DNA of 64,000 nt. Source: an uncultured Bacteroidales bacterium. GTDB taxonomy: Bacteria; Bacteroidota; Bacteroidia; Bacteroidales; UBA932. The DNA is taken from assembly GCA_900316525.1 (NCBI GenBank), contig ONDF01000011.1, positions 20,966 to 84,965 on the forward strand, given 5' to 3'. A program made the position numbers and the translations under genes. Below the pieces are notes generated by a model. It was not told where the DNA came from. It searched no databases and saw nothing but the letters and a program-made list of their open reading frames with translations. Shown one piece after another: positions 33,618 through 46,522 of the stretch. The number at the start of each line of letters is the position of its first letter. Position 1 is the stretch's first letter.

Positions 33618-35063
33618 ATGAAAAAGTGGATATCCGCACTTGCGGCGCTTTCACTGGCGCTGGTGTTCTCCTGTGAGCGGGAGGAGACCGTGTCCCCCGG
33701 CGCACCCCCGGTCCTCACACCGGCGGAAGTCCCTGACTACGACAAGATTCACTTAGGCTCCGAGTTCTACAAGAAAGAGCGGGGATGGGCGGTGTCCAAT
33801 ACCTTCTATGACCCGCTCCGGCCGGAGAGCCTGTGGTATTTCGGGCGCAGCCGGCAAAGCGAGCATTTCATCCTTTTCTGGGACAAGGATTACGGCGCCA
33901 CGTCGCCGGACGAAGCGTCCGGCCCCTATCATCTGGATACGAAAGCGTTCCTGGACTGGTGCGAGGAGATCTACGCCGATTATGTGAACGCCCTCAAGTT
34001 CATCCGTCTCGACGCGGGCGGGAAGTCCTATCTGGACCAATACAAGTTCCAGGTCTTCCTGTGGCACCAGACGGAGTGGGCGGCTTACGGCTCGGGCCCG
34101 GAGGACAACGTCACCGGATGTCTCTGGATCAATCCCGAGGCGGCGAACAGCCGTTCCACCGTGGCCCATGAGATCGGCCACTCCTTCCAGTACCAGGTCG
34201 CGTGTGACCTGGTTTTGAACGGGAAGACGTCCGATATCGACCAGGTGGCTTTCCGCTACGGGCAGGGGCCGGGAGGCAGCACTTTCTGGGAGCAGACGGC
34301 CCAGTGGCAGGCCTTCCAGATGTGCCCGGAAGAGACCTTCACGAATTACAATTTCACCGAATTCTGCGACAACTGCCACCGGCATTTCGCCCACGAGGAC
34401 ATGCGCTACGGCAGCTATTTCTTCCACTACTACTGGGTGGACAAGTACGGTCAGGACGCCGTGTCAAAGGTGTGGCATACGGCCCGCAGGCCCGAAGACT
34501 CCCTGGAATCCTACATGAGTGCCTTCTCCCTGACCCTGGACGAATTCAACGCCCAGGTCTATGACTATGCCGCCCGCGTCGCCACCTGGGATTTCAAGCA
34601 GATTCGCACCGAGGGCGCCCGCTATGCGGGAGCGGTCACCTGGAAAGGAATCGACCTGGGGGACGGCTGGTGGAAGGTGGATCCTTCCAAGGCTCCGGAA
34701 GCGACCGGCTTCAACCTCATCCGGCTGAGCGCAGCGCCCGGCCAGGAACTGACGATGGACTTCGCGGGCCTTCCCGACGAAGAAGGTTACAACGCGAGCG
34801 GCGACGCCTCCCGGGCCGGTTGGACCCTCGGTTTCGTTTCTCTCGGGGACGGCTGGTCCACCCGGACCTACAGTGAAAGTGCGATGGCCACAGCCGCCAC
34901 GGGGAACACCGCCACGCTCCAGTGGACGGTTCCCGCCGGCGCCCAGGCCGTATGGGCCGTCATCGCCTGTACGCCGACGACTTACATCACCCACCTTTGG
35001 GATGACGACAACAGCAATGACCGCCACTGGCCGTACAAAGTGAAAGTGTCGGCCGGAATCTGA
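33618..35063 (+). CDS. DUF6055-like secreted metallopeptidase (lipoprotein)
   Basis: This 481-residue protein has signal MKKWISALAALSLALVFSC with a lipobox-like VFSC. An ATG nine bases upstream is possible but does not improve the signal. The zinc motif HEIGH lies at residues 184-188 in STVAHEIGHSFQYQ, and EQTAQWQAFQ downstream could give the third ligand. A C-terminal beta-domain follows after residue 330. The overall pattern resembles DUF6055, but I am not certain of the family. It opens a co-directional run of peptidase and proline-catabolism genes. Confidence 0.7.
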   Translation: MKKWISALAALSLALVFSCEREETVSPGAPPVLTPAEVPDYDKIHLGSEFYKKERGWAVSNTFYDPLRPESLWYFGRSRQSEHFILFWDKDYGATSPDEASGPYHLDTKAFLDWCEEIYADYVNALKFIRLDAGGKSYLDQYKFQVFLWHQTEWAAYGSGPEDNVTGCLWINPEAANSRSTVAHEIGHSFQYQVACDLVLNGKTSDIDQVAFRYGQGPGGSTFWEQTAQWQAFQMCPEETFTNYNFTEFCDNCHRHFAHEDMRYGSYFFHYYWVDKYGQDAVSKVWHTARRPEDSLESYMSAFSLTLDEFNAQVYDYAARVATWDFKQIRTEGARYAGAVTWKGIDLGDGWWKVDPSKAPEATGFNLIRLSAAPGQELTMDFAGLPDEEGYNASGDASRAGWTLGFVSLGDGWSTRTYSESAMATAATGNTATLQWTVPAGAQAVWAVIACTPTTYITHLWDDDNSNDRHWPYKVKVSAGI

Positions 35064-35094
35064 ATGATTTTGTGATCAAGTGTATCAACGCGTT

Positions 35095-37143
<2,049 letters not shown>

Positions 37144-37170
37144 CGGCTTTTTCTTGTCCCCGAAAATGCG

Positions 37171-37178
37171 TATTTTTG
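37171..37178 (+). promoter_or_regulatory. -7 box TATTTTTG before pruA
   Basis: The consensus octamer lies 30 bases before the ATG at 37209. No clear -33 box. Confidence 0.5.
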
Positions 37179-37208
37179 AAGACCGCAAAACTAATAACCA
37201 CAACTGAT

Positions 37209-38834
<1,626 letters not shown>

Positions 38835-38840
38835 ACAACT

Positions 38841-39704
38841 ATGAAAAACGGATGGATCGCCGCGCTGGCCGCGGGCCTGCTTGTGCTGGCCTGCGGCCGG
38901 ACGGCTCCGAAGCAGGCGGAGGTCGACTTCGTGGAGGCGCTCGGGATTCCCGAGTGCGTGATCACGACCCCGCCGGATTCGCTGCACCTGGACCCCTGGT
39001 ACAAGAAGTATGTCGATGTGAACGGCATTCCGCTGTGCTCGTCCTGGCGCTGCCCGGACAGTGCGCTCGTCGCCGGCCACAATACGCTGTGGGCGATGAC
39101 GTCCATGCTGTCGGACGACGTGATGGACGCCCTCCGCAAGGCGGGCACGCGCGTGACGATGATGGGACGGTATGAGGGCACTACGGATGTGCCTGAGCAC
39201 CACTACCTGATCAACGATACCACCCTGAACTGGGACCTCCGGGCCCGCGGCCTGGGCGGTGACCTAGAGTTCCCGCTCACTTCCTGCGCGGAGGAGAACG
39301 TCCTCGGCTACCAGATCGACAAGTATCACGCGGAGGACATCCTCATCCACGAGTTCGCCCACTCGATCCACCTCGTGGGCATCGTCCAGGTGGATCCGGA
39401 CATCAACGACCGCTTGGAAGCCCTGCTGCAGAACGCGAAGGACAAGGATCTCTGGTGGAACACCTACCGCCTCACGGACATCGCAGAGTATTTCGCCGAG
39501 GGCGTGCAGGACTGGTTCAACGTGAACGCGGAGATGGACCATCCCGACGGGAAGCACAACTACGTGAACACCCGCGACGAGCTCAAGGAGCGCGACCCGG
39601 GCCTGTACGAGCTCCTCGCCGAGTACTTCCCCGCCACGGACCAGCAGATCTCCAAGCACAAGTTCGTGAACGAGTGCACCAAGGAGAACAGCCGCACGCG
39701 GTAG
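38841..39704 (+). CDS. Lipoprotein with HExxH zinc-peptidase motif
   Basis: This 287-residue protein has lipobox VLAC (Cys18). HEFAH lies at residues 170-174 (ILIHEFAHSIH). EYFAEGVQDWFN about 45 residues later offers a Glu as third zinc ligand, giving a gluzincin-like arrangement. DVNGIPLCSSWRCPDSALV near residue 55 may form a disulphide. I do not recognise the exact family. Standing between pruA and an Xaa-Pro aminopeptidase gene, it is probably a secreted or surface endopeptidase that supplies peptides. It begins 6 bases after pruA. Confidence 0.72.
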   Translation: MKNGWIAALAAGLLVLACGRTAPKQAEVDFVEALGIPECVITTPPDSLHLDPWYKKYVDVNGIPLCSSWRCPDSALVAGHNTLWAMTSMLSDDVMDALRKAGTRVTMMGRYEGTTDVPEHHYLINDTTLNWDLRARGLGGDLEFPLTSCAEENVLGYQIDKYHAEDILIHEFAHSIHLVGIVQVDPDINDRLEALLQNAKDKDLWWNTYRLTDIAEYFAEGVQDWFNVNAEMDHPDGKHNYVNTRDELKERDPGLYELLAEYFPATDQQISKHKFVNECTKENSRTR

Positions 39705-39706
39705 CC

Positions 39707-39754
39707 TGTCATTCTGAGCGGTCTTTTGTCATTCTGAGCGAAGCGAAAGAATCT
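39707..39754 (+). repeat. GTCAT...ATCT element forming the leader of the M24 gene
   Basis: A partial copy (TGTCATTCTGAGCG, 39707-39720) is followed by a full one (39727-39754) ending GAAAGAATCT. The next base begins the ATG of the aminopeptidase gene, so the element supplies the whole region normally used for ribosome binding. Confidence 0.88.
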
Positions 39755-41149
39755 ATGTTTGATAAAAATACGTACATGACCCGCCGCGCCCGCCTCGCCC
39801 AGCAGGTGGGTGGTGGCGTGCTCCTGTTCCTGGGGAACAACCACGTGGGCATGAACTATGAGGGGAACGAGTACAACTTCCGCCAGGACAGCAGTTTCCT
39901 GTATTTCTTCGGCCTGGACTATGCCGGCCTGACGGCCGTGATGGACGTGGACGCCGGCGAGGAGATCATCTTCGGTGACGAGCTCACGATCGACGACATC
40001 GTCTGGACCGGAACCATGCCTTCCCTGTCCGATAACGCCAGGAAAGTGGGTGTCGATAAGACCCTCCCCCTGTCGGCGCTCAAGGAGTATCTGGGCAAGG
40101 CCATGCACCAGGGCCGGAAAATCCGGTTCCTGCCCCCGTACCGGGCCGACCACAAAGTGCGCCTGATGGACTTGCTGGGCATCTTGCCGGGCGTGCAGTC
40201 CCTGCATGCCGACGAGGCCCTGATCCGGGCCATCGTGGGCCTGCGCATCCACAAGACGGCGGAGGAGGTTGCGGTCATCGAGGATGCCGTGGATGTGAGT
40301 ACGCGGATGCATCTGGAAGCCTATCGGATGGCCCGTCCGGGCGTGCATGAGGCCGAAATCGCCGCCGCAGTGCTCCGCCTCGCCTCTTCCCGCCCCGGCG
40401 GCGGGCTGGCGTTCCCCACCATCGCGACGGTGGCGGGCCAGGTGCTCCACAACCACGGCTTCATCCATACGCTCAAGGACGGGGACATCTTCCTGTTGGA
40501 CGCCGGTGCGGAGAACGCCGAGCACTACTGCGGCGACCTTTCTTCCTCCATGCCGGTGAGCGACCGTTTCACGCCCCGCCAGGAGGAGATCTACCGGCTG
40601 CATCTGCGCAGTTTCCAGGCGGCCGTGGACCAGCTCCGGCCGGGCAATCCCTACCGCAACGCCCACCTGGCTGCGGCGGAGGCCATCGCCGAGGGGATGG
40701 TGGACCTGGGCCTGATGAAAGGCTGCCCGCGCGACATCGCCGAGAGCGGTGCGTACGCCCTGGTGTTCCCCTGCGGCACCGGGCATATGATGGGCCTGGA
40801 CGTGCACAACATGGAGAACCTGGGCGAGCAATATGTCGGCTATGCCGAGGGGGAAAAGAAGAGTACCCAGTTCGGCTTCAAATCACTGCGCCTCGCCCGT
40901 CCGCTGGAACCCGGTTTCGTGTTCACCGTGGAGCCCGGCATCTATTTCATCCCGGAGCTCATCGATCGTTGGAAGGCCGAGGGCCGTTTCAAGGAATTCA
41001 TCAACTACGACAAGTTCGAGGCTTGGAAGGGCTTCGGCGGTCTCCGCAACGAGCTGGATTACCTCATCACCGAGGACGGCTGCCGCGTGCTGGGCACGCT
41101 CAAGAAGCCGATGACCCTGGAAGAAGTCTATACCGCGAAGAACCTGTAA
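39755..41149 (+). CDS. Xaa-Pro aminopeptidase, M24B family (second copy)
   Basis: This 464-residue protein starts at MFDKNTYMTRRARLAQQ, directly after a palindromic element. Metal ligands in order are LLDAGAENAEHYCGD (two Asp), GTGHMMGLDVHNME (His), TVEPGIYFIPE (Glu) and GGLRNELDYL (Glu). It releases the residue ahead of proline, and possibly hydroxyproline. It differs in detail from the enzyme at 12248-13645. hypD starts two bases after its stop, so the two are surely co-transcribed. That links X-Pro/X-Hyp cleavage to hydroxyproline breakdown. Confidence 0.93.
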   Translation: MFDKNTYMTRRARLAQQVGGGVLLFLGNNHVGMNYEGNEYNFRQDSSFLYFFGLDYAGLTAVMDVDAGEEIIFGDELTIDDIVWTGTMPSLSDNARKVGVDKTLPLSALKEYLGKAMHQGRKIRFLPPYRADHKVRLMDLLGILPGVQSLHADEALIRAIVGLRIHKTAEEVAVIEDAVDVSTRMHLEAYRMARPGVHEAEIAAAVLRLASSRPGGGLAFPTIATVAGQVLHNHGFIHTLKDGDIFLLDAGAENAEHYCGDLSSSMPVSDRFTPRQEEIYRLHLRSFQAAVDQLRPGNPYRNAHLAAAEAIAEGMVDLGLMKGCPRDIAESGAYALVFPCGTGHMMGLDVHNMENLGEQYVGYAEGEKKSTQFGFKSLRLARPLEPGFVFTVEPGIYFIPELIDRWKAEGRFKEFINYDKFEAWKGFGGLRNELDYLITEDGCRVLGTLKKPMTLEEVYTAKNL

Positions 41150-41151
41150 AC

Positions 41152-43551
41152 ATGACATTTACCATCAAACATCCCGAGAACGACGGGGGAATGAACCCGC
41201 GGATCAAGCGTCTCCGGGAGGAGAGCGTATCGACGCCCGCAACCTTGACCATCGAACGCGCCCTCATCGAGACGGCGTTCTACAAAGAGAACTATGGAAA
41301 ATATTCGATTCCGGTGCTCCGCGCGAAGAACTTCTACGAGATTTGCGCGAAGAAGACGCTGTACATCGGCCCGGACGAGCTGATCGTGGGCGAGCGCGGC
41401 CCCAAGCCGAAGGCGGTCCCGACGTTCCCGGAGCTTACCTGTCACAGCGTGGAGGACCTCCACGTGCTGGACACCCGTGAGCTGCAGACGTACCACATCA
41501 GCCAGGAGGACATCGACACGTATGAGCGCGAGGTGATCCCTTACTGGAAGGGCAAGACGCAGCGCGAACGCATCTTCAGCCACGTGTCCAAGGAGTGGGA
41601 GGAAGCCTACCACGCCGGCGTGTTCACCGAGTTCATGGAACAGCGCGCCGCGGGCCACACCGCGATGGACGGCCGGATGTACCGCGAAGGCCTGCTGGAC
41701 ATGAGGGCCCGGATCGAGAAGAACATCGCCGCCCTGGATTACATCAACGATCCCGAGGCGACCGACAAGGAGCAGGAACTCGACGCGATGCGCATTTCCT
41801 GCGACGCCGCGATCCTGCTCGCCGAGCGCCATGCCGCCCTCGCGGAGGAAATGGCCGCTTCCTGCACGGACCCGGTCCGTAAGGCGGAACTCGAGAAGAT
41901 CGCCTCTGTGTGCCATTGGGTCCCTGCCCATGCCCCCCGCGACCTCTGGGAGGCTATCCAGATGTACTGGTTCGTCCATCTCGGGACCGTGACGGAGCTC
42001 AACGGATGGGATTCCATGAACCCCGGCCACATCGACCAGCACCTCTATCCCTTCTACAAGAAGGGCGTGGAGGAAGGGACGCTGGATTACGACAAGGCGA
42101 AGGAACTCCTGTGCTGCCTGTGGATCAAGTTCAATAACCAGCCCGCGCCGCCCAAGGTGGGGATCACCGCGCGCGAGTCCGGCACCTACAACGACTTCAC
42201 GAACATCAACATCGGCGGTGTCGACAAGTACGGAAACAGCGGCGTGAACGACCTCTCCTACATGATCCTCGAGATCCAGGAGGAGCTGCACGAACTGCAG
42301 CCGGGCCTGTCGATCCACATCGCGGAGAACACCCCCGACGAGTTCCTCGCCGCGGGCATCAAGGTCATCCGCCTGGGCCACGGCTATCCGTCCGTGTTCA
42401 ACCCCGATACGTATGTGAAGGAGCTGGTCCGCCAGGGGAAATCGCTGGAGGACGCCCGCGAGGGCGGCTGCTCCGGCTGCATCGAGGTGGGTGCCTTCGG
42501 CAAGGAAGCCTATCTGCTGACGGGCTACCTGAACACGCCGAAGATCCTGGAAATCACGCTGAACAACGGCGTGGACCCGGAAACCGGCAAGATGATCGGC
42601 CTCGAGACCGGCGACCCGCGCGGCTTCAAGACGTTCGAGGAACTGTACGACGCCTGGCACAGGCAGATGGAGTACTTCGTGAACCTGAAGCTCAGCGTGA
42701 ACAACTACATCGAGCGGATGTTCTCCCTGTATGCCCCCGCCACCTTCCTGAGCCTGTACATCGAGGATTGCATCGACAAGGGCAAGGACTACTACAGCGG
42801 CGGCGCGCGGTACAACACGACTTACATCCAGTGCACGGGCCTCGGCACCATCACGGACTGCTTCACCACCCTGAAGAAGCACGTGTTCGAGACCGGGCGC
42901 TACACGATGGACCAGCTGCTGGCCGCGGTGGCCGATGACTGGAAGGGGCACGAGCCCATGCGCTTGTACATCCGCAACCACACGCCTTTCTTCGGCAACG
43001 ATGACGCGTATGCCGACGACATCGCGGTCCGCGTGTACGACGACCTGGTGAAAGCTATCGAAGGCCGGCCCAACACCCGGGGCGGCAAGACGCAGCTCAA
43101 CATGCTCTCGACCACCTGCCACAACTACTTCGGCCAGGTGTGCGGCGCCTCGGTGAACGGCCGCTTCGCGCATTTCGCCATCTCCGACGGCACCTCGCCG
43201 GCCCACGGCTCCGACACGAAGGGCCCCACCTGCGTCGTGCGCTCCCTCGGCAAGCTGGACCAGACCAAGAGCGGCGGCACCCTGCTGAACGTCCGCTTCA
43301 TCCCGGCCCTCCTGAAGACCGACGCCGAAGTGGCCAAGCTCGGCCAGCTCATCCGCGAATACTTCAAGCTGGGCGGCCACCACATCCAGTTCAACATCGT
43401 GGACACGGAAACCCTCTGCGACGCCCAGCAGCGCCCCGACGAATACCGTGACCTCCTGGTCCGCGTGGCCGGCTACTCCGACTACTTCAACGACATGACG
43501 GCCCAGCTCCAGAACGAGATCATCGCCCGCACGGAGAACGACGACCTGTAA
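41152..43551 (+). CDS. hypD: Trans-4-hydroxy-L-proline dehydratase, glycyl radical enzyme
   Basis: This 799-residue glycyl radical enzyme would dehydrate trans-4-hydroxyproline to P5C. The thiyl-radical Cys443 and Glu445 lie in GGCSGCIEVGAFGKEAYLL, matching the CxE signature that separates HypD from glycerol and propanediol dehydratases. The radical Gly774 is in RVAGYSDYF. The N-terminal PRIKRLREESVSTPATLTIE is typical. The enzyme is oxygen-sensitive, so the host lives anaerobically. The stop overlaps the activase start by one base (TAATG). Confidence 0.93.
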   Translation: MTFTIKHPENDGGMNPRIKRLREESVSTPATLTIERALIETAFYKENYGKYSIPVLRAKNFYEICAKKTLYIGPDELIVGERGPKPKAVPTFPELTCHSVEDLHVLDTRELQTYHISQEDIDTYEREVIPYWKGKTQRERIFSHVSKEWEEAYHAGVFTEFMEQRAAGHTAMDGRMYREGLLDMRARIEKNIAALDYINDPEATDKEQELDAMRISCDAAILLAERHAALAEEMAASCTDPVRKAELEKIASVCHWVPAHAPRDLWEAIQMYWFVHLGTVTELNGWDSMNPGHIDQHLYPFYKKGVEEGTLDYDKAKELLCCLWIKFNNQPAPPKVGITARESGTYNDFTNINIGGVDKYGNSGVNDLSYMILEIQEELHELQPGLSIHIAENTPDEFLAAGIKVIRLGHGYPSVFNPDTYVKELVRQGKSLEDAREGGCSGCIEVGAFGKEAYLLTGYLNTPKILEITLNNGVDPETGKMIGLETGDPRGFKTFEELYDAWHRQMEYFVNLKLSVNNYIERMFSLYAPATFLSLYIEDCIDKGKDYYSGGARYNTTYIQCTGLGTITDCFTTLKKHVFETGRYTMDQLLAAVADDWKGHEPMRLYIRNHTPFFGNDDAYADDIAVRVYDDLVKAIEGRPNTRGGKTQLNMLSTTCHNYFGQVCGASVNGRFAHFAISDGTSPAHGSDTKGPTCVVRSLGKLDQTKSGGTLLNVRFIPALLKTDAEVAKLGQLIREYFKLGGHHIQFNIVDTETLCDAQQRPDEYRDLLVRVAGYSDYFNDMTAQLQNEIIARTENDDL

Positions 43552-44459
43552 TGGCGCTCATCTTCGACATCAAGCGGTACGCGATCCACGACGGCCCCGG
43601 AATCCGGACGACCCTCTTCCTGAAGGGTTGTCCGCTCCGGTGCGTCTGGTGCCACAACCCCGAAAGCTGGAGTCCCCAGCCGCAGAAGCTCTACAAGAAG
43701 AGCAAGTGCATCGGGTGCGGCAGCTGCGTGGCGGCCTGCCCGCAAGAGGCGATTGAACTGACGCCCGACGGCATCGTTCCCACGGAGCGCCCCTGCCTCC
43801 AGTGCGGCCGGTGTACGGAAGAATGCCCTGCCGCCGCCCTGGAAATGAGCGGCCGGGCCTGGGGGATGGACGAGCTGATGGCGGAAGTGGAGAAGGAGCG
43901 CGGCGTGATGGAGGACAGTGGCGGCGGTGTCACCCTGTGCGGCGGCGAGCCGCTGATGGACCAGGATTACGCCCTGCAGCTACTCCGGGAGCTGGGACGG
44001 CGGGGGTTCCACCGCACGGTCGATACGACCCTTTTCGTCCATCCCGACATCGTTGCCGCGGTCGCGAAGGAATGCGAGCTCTTTCTCGTGGACCTGAAGA
44101 CGATGGACTCCGAGGTGCACCGCAAGTTCACCGGAGTACCGAACGAAAAAATCTTGGAAAACGTCCGTTTGCTTTCCGGCCTCGGCACCCGGTTCTTCAT
44201 CCGTATCCCGCTCATCCGGGAGGTGAATGCCGGCCGGGACAACCTGGAGGCCTCCGCCCGCTTCCTTGCGGCGCTGCCTGCGCCGCCGGAGGAGGTGGAT
44301 CTGCTGCCGTACCACGACATCGGCAAGGGAAAGCACGAGCGGATGTGGTCCGTGTACAACCCGCTGGGTTATATCTTTACTACCCCCACCAAGGAAGAAC
44401 AGGAGGCCGCGGCCGAACTGTTCCGCTCCTATGGCCTAAAAACCCGCATCGGCGGTTAA
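43551..44459 (+). CDS. hypE: Glycyl-radical-enzyme activase (radical SAM)
   Basis: This 302-residue protein has the radical-SAM cysteines C27, C31 and C34 in GCPLRCVWCHNPES. Two ferredoxin-type clusters follow (CIGCGSCVAACPQ near 53 and CLQCGRCTEECPA near 83), as in activases with an inserted 4Fe-4S domain. GGGVTLCGGEPLM binds S-adenosylmethionine. It generates the glycyl radical on HypD, with which it overlaps by one base. LLPYHDIGKGKHE is a common C-terminal motif of this family. Confidence 0.93.
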   Translation: MALIFDIKRYAIHDGPGIRTTLFLKGCPLRCVWCHNPESWSPQPQKLYKKSKCIGCGSCVAACPQEAIELTPDGIVPTERPCLQCGRCTEECPAAALEMSGRAWGMDELMAEVEKERGVMEDSGGGVTLCGGEPLMDQDYALQLLRELGRRGFHRTVDTTLFVHPDIVAAVAKECELFLVDLKTMDSEVHRKFTGVPNEKILENVRLLSGLGTRFFIRIPLIREVNAGRDNLEASARFLAALPAPPEEVDLLPYHDIGKGKHERMWSVYNPLGYIFTTPTKEEQEAAAELFRSYGLKTRIGG

Positions 44460-44471
44460 AACTCATTGAAT

Positions 44472-46463
44472 ATGAAGAGGATACTCCTACTTACGGCGAT
44501 GTTGGCCGGGCCTATGCTATACGCCCAACGGACCATCACCCTGGACGATTTCCTGAACGGGGAGCGCGTCAGCGGCGTGGCGCTGTCCCCCAAGGGGACT
44601 TATGTGCTGGAGCATTTCACGGTTACGGACGGGCCCAAGACGCAGCGGCACAGCATCGTGAAGCGGCTCGCGGACGGGGCGCAGGTGGCGCGGTACGATT
44701 CGGTCCGCGTGGAGTGGATGCCCCGGACGGAGGCGCTCCTGCTGCACCGCGGCGACTCGCTCGTGCGCATCGACCCGGTCACGGACGCGCGCGCCGTCCT
44801 GGCCCGGAAACTGCCGGAGCGCAGCCGCATCACGATGGCCCCGACGGAGGATTATCTCATCCTGTCCCGTACGAAGACGGGCCTGAAGGAGGACCCGGAC
44901 ATCGTCCGCATCGTGGAGCCGGACGACCGGCAGCCGGGCTGGCGCGACCGCACCTATCTCGTGAAATGGGACCTGGCCACGGGGGACACCCTCGTGCTGG
45001 CCAAGGGCCGTTATTCCAGCCACTTGGACGACATTTCCGCCGATGGACGGAAGCTCCTCGTCTCCAGCCCCCGTTCGCGCCTGGAGAAGCGTCCCACCAC
45101 CGTGGAGGCCGTCCTTGTCCTGGATGCATTGACCGGAAAGGCCGATACCCTGCTGCGCGACGCCCCCTTCCTGGAATCCAAGTGCTTCTCGCCCGACGGG
45201 AAGCAGCTGCTGGTGCGCGCGTCGCCCGAAGCGTTCGACCGCATCGGCGAACACATCAAGCCCGGGCAGACCTCCAGCATGATCTTCCAGGTCCTCTACA
45301 AGCTGGACATCGCGACGGGGAAGGTCACCCCGCTCACGGACCGCATCCCGCAGTCGGTGCATGAGTTCCTGTGGTCCAAGGACGACGGCCAGGTCTATTT
45401 CATGGCGGAAGACCGGGATTATCAGGCGCTGTTCAAGCTCAATCCCAAGACGGCGAAGGTGGAGAAGCTGGCGATGAAGGAAGAGATGGTCACGGGTTTC
45501 GACGCAAAGGCCGGCAAGGTCGCCTATGTGGGCGAGGGCGTCTCCAACTCCATGCGCTGCTGGCTGCTCGAGAAGGGCCGCAGCACCCTGCTGGAGGACT
45601 CCTCGGCGAAGCTCCTCGAGGGCATCGAACTTGGCGAGGTCCATGACTGGAACTACCAGCACAGCCGCGGCGAGACCATCTACGGCCGCTATTACCTCCC
45701 ACCGCATTTCGACCCGGCGAAGAAGTATCCGATGATCGTCAATTACTACGGCGGCTGCTCCCCGACGGGACGCAACTTCGAGAGCCGCTATCCGCACCAC
45801 CTGTATGCCGCCCGCGGCTATGTGGTGTACATCGTCCAGCCTTCCGGCGCGACCGGCTTCGGGCAGGAATTCGCCGCCCGCCACGTCAACACCTGGGGCG
45901 AGGGCGGAGCCGAGGACATCATCGAAGGCGTGGAGAAGTTCTGCGAGGCCCATCCGTTCGTGGACCAGGGCCGCATCGGCTGCATCGGCGCCTCCTTCGG
46001 CGGCTTCATGTCGCAGTACCTCGTGACGAAGACGGACCTCTTCGCCGCCGCCATCAGCCATGCCGGCATCTCCGACATCACCAGCTACTGGGGCGAAGGC
46101 TACTGGGGCTATTCCTACTGCGAAGTCTCCACGGCGAACAACTACCCGTGGCAGGCGAAGGCGCAGGAGATGATCCTCAGCCAGAGCCCCCTGTTCAATG
46201 CCGACAAGGTGAACACCCCCATCCTCTTCCTCCACGGCATGGCCGACACGAACGTTCCCGTGGGCGAGAGCATCCAGATGTTCACGGCCCTGAAGCTCCT
46301 CGGGAAAGACACGGCCATGGTCCTCGTGAAGGACCAGGACCACCACATCCTGGAATACACCAAGCGCCAGAAATGGCAGAAGACCATCTTTGCCTGGTTC
46401 GCGAAGTATCTCAAGGACGACCCGTCCCTGTGGGACGAGCTGTATCCGCCCGTCGAGCTGTAA
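44472..46463 (+). CDS. S9 prolyl oligopeptidase-family peptidase, exported
   Basis: This 663-residue protein has signal MKRILLLTAMLAGPMLYAQ. An N-terminal beta-propeller of WD40-like repeats is followed by an alpha/beta hydrolase with Ser508 in GASFGGF, Asp in HGMADTNVP and His in KDQDHHILE. It begins 12 bases after hypE in the same direction. The S9C-like pattern suggests acylaminoacyl or dipeptidyl activity; the exact cleavage preference cannot be read from the sequence. Confidence 0.9.
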   Translation: MKRILLLTAMLAGPMLYAQRTITLDDFLNGERVSGVALSPKGTYVLEHFTVTDGPKTQRHSIVKRLADGAQVARYDSVRVEWMPRTEALLLHRGDSLVRIDPVTDARAVLARKLPERSRITMAPTEDYLILSRTKTGLKEDPDIVRIVEPDDRQPGWRDRTYLVKWDLATGDTLVLAKGRYSSHLDDISADGRKLLVSSPRSRLEKRPTTVEAVLVLDALTGKADTLLRDAPFLESKCFSPDGKQLLVRASPEAFDRIGEHIKPGQTSSMIFQVLYKLDIATGKVTPLTDRIPQSVHEFLWSKDDGQVYFMAEDRDYQALFKLNPKTAKVEKLAMKEEMVTGFDAKAGKVAYVGEGVSNSMRCWLLEKGRSTLLEDSSAKLLEGIELGEVHDWNYQHSRGETIYGRYYLPPHFDPAKKYPMIVNYYGGCSPTGRNFESRYPHHLYAARGYVVYIVQPSGATGFGQEFAARHVNTWGEGGAEDIIEGVEKFCEAHPFVDQGRIGCIGASFGGFMSQYLVTKTDLFAAAISHAGISDITSYWGEGYWGYSYCEVSTANNYPWQAKAQEMILSQSPLFNADKVNTPILFLHGMADTNVPVGESIQMFTALKLLGKDTAMVLVKDQDHHILEYTKRQKWQKTIFAWFAKYLKDDPSLWDELYPPVEL

Positions 46464-46465
46464 AT

Positions 46466-46496
46466 CAAAGGGACCGGTTGAACACCGGTCCCTTTG
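46466..46496 (+). terminator. Terminator of the hydroxyproline/peptidase run
   Basis: A perfect 12-base stem, CAAAGGGACCGG (46466-46477) with CCGGTCCCTTTG (46485-46496), closes a 7-base loop. Its right arm runs into a palindromic element beginning at 46495. Confidence 0.85.
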
Positions 46497-46522
46497 TCAT
46501 TCCGAGCGAAGCGAAGGAATCT
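46495..46522. repeat. GTCAT...ATCT element at the 3' end of mrp
   Basis: TGTCATTCC then GAGCGAAGCGAAGGAATCT. On the minus strand the final AGAT overlaps the mrp stop codon (T plus AG gives TAG). Confidence 0.88.

Noticed and set aside
39455..39754. Upstream extension of the M24 frame
   Set aside because: It overlaps the HExxH lipoprotein gene in another frame. The family N-terminus begins at 39755.
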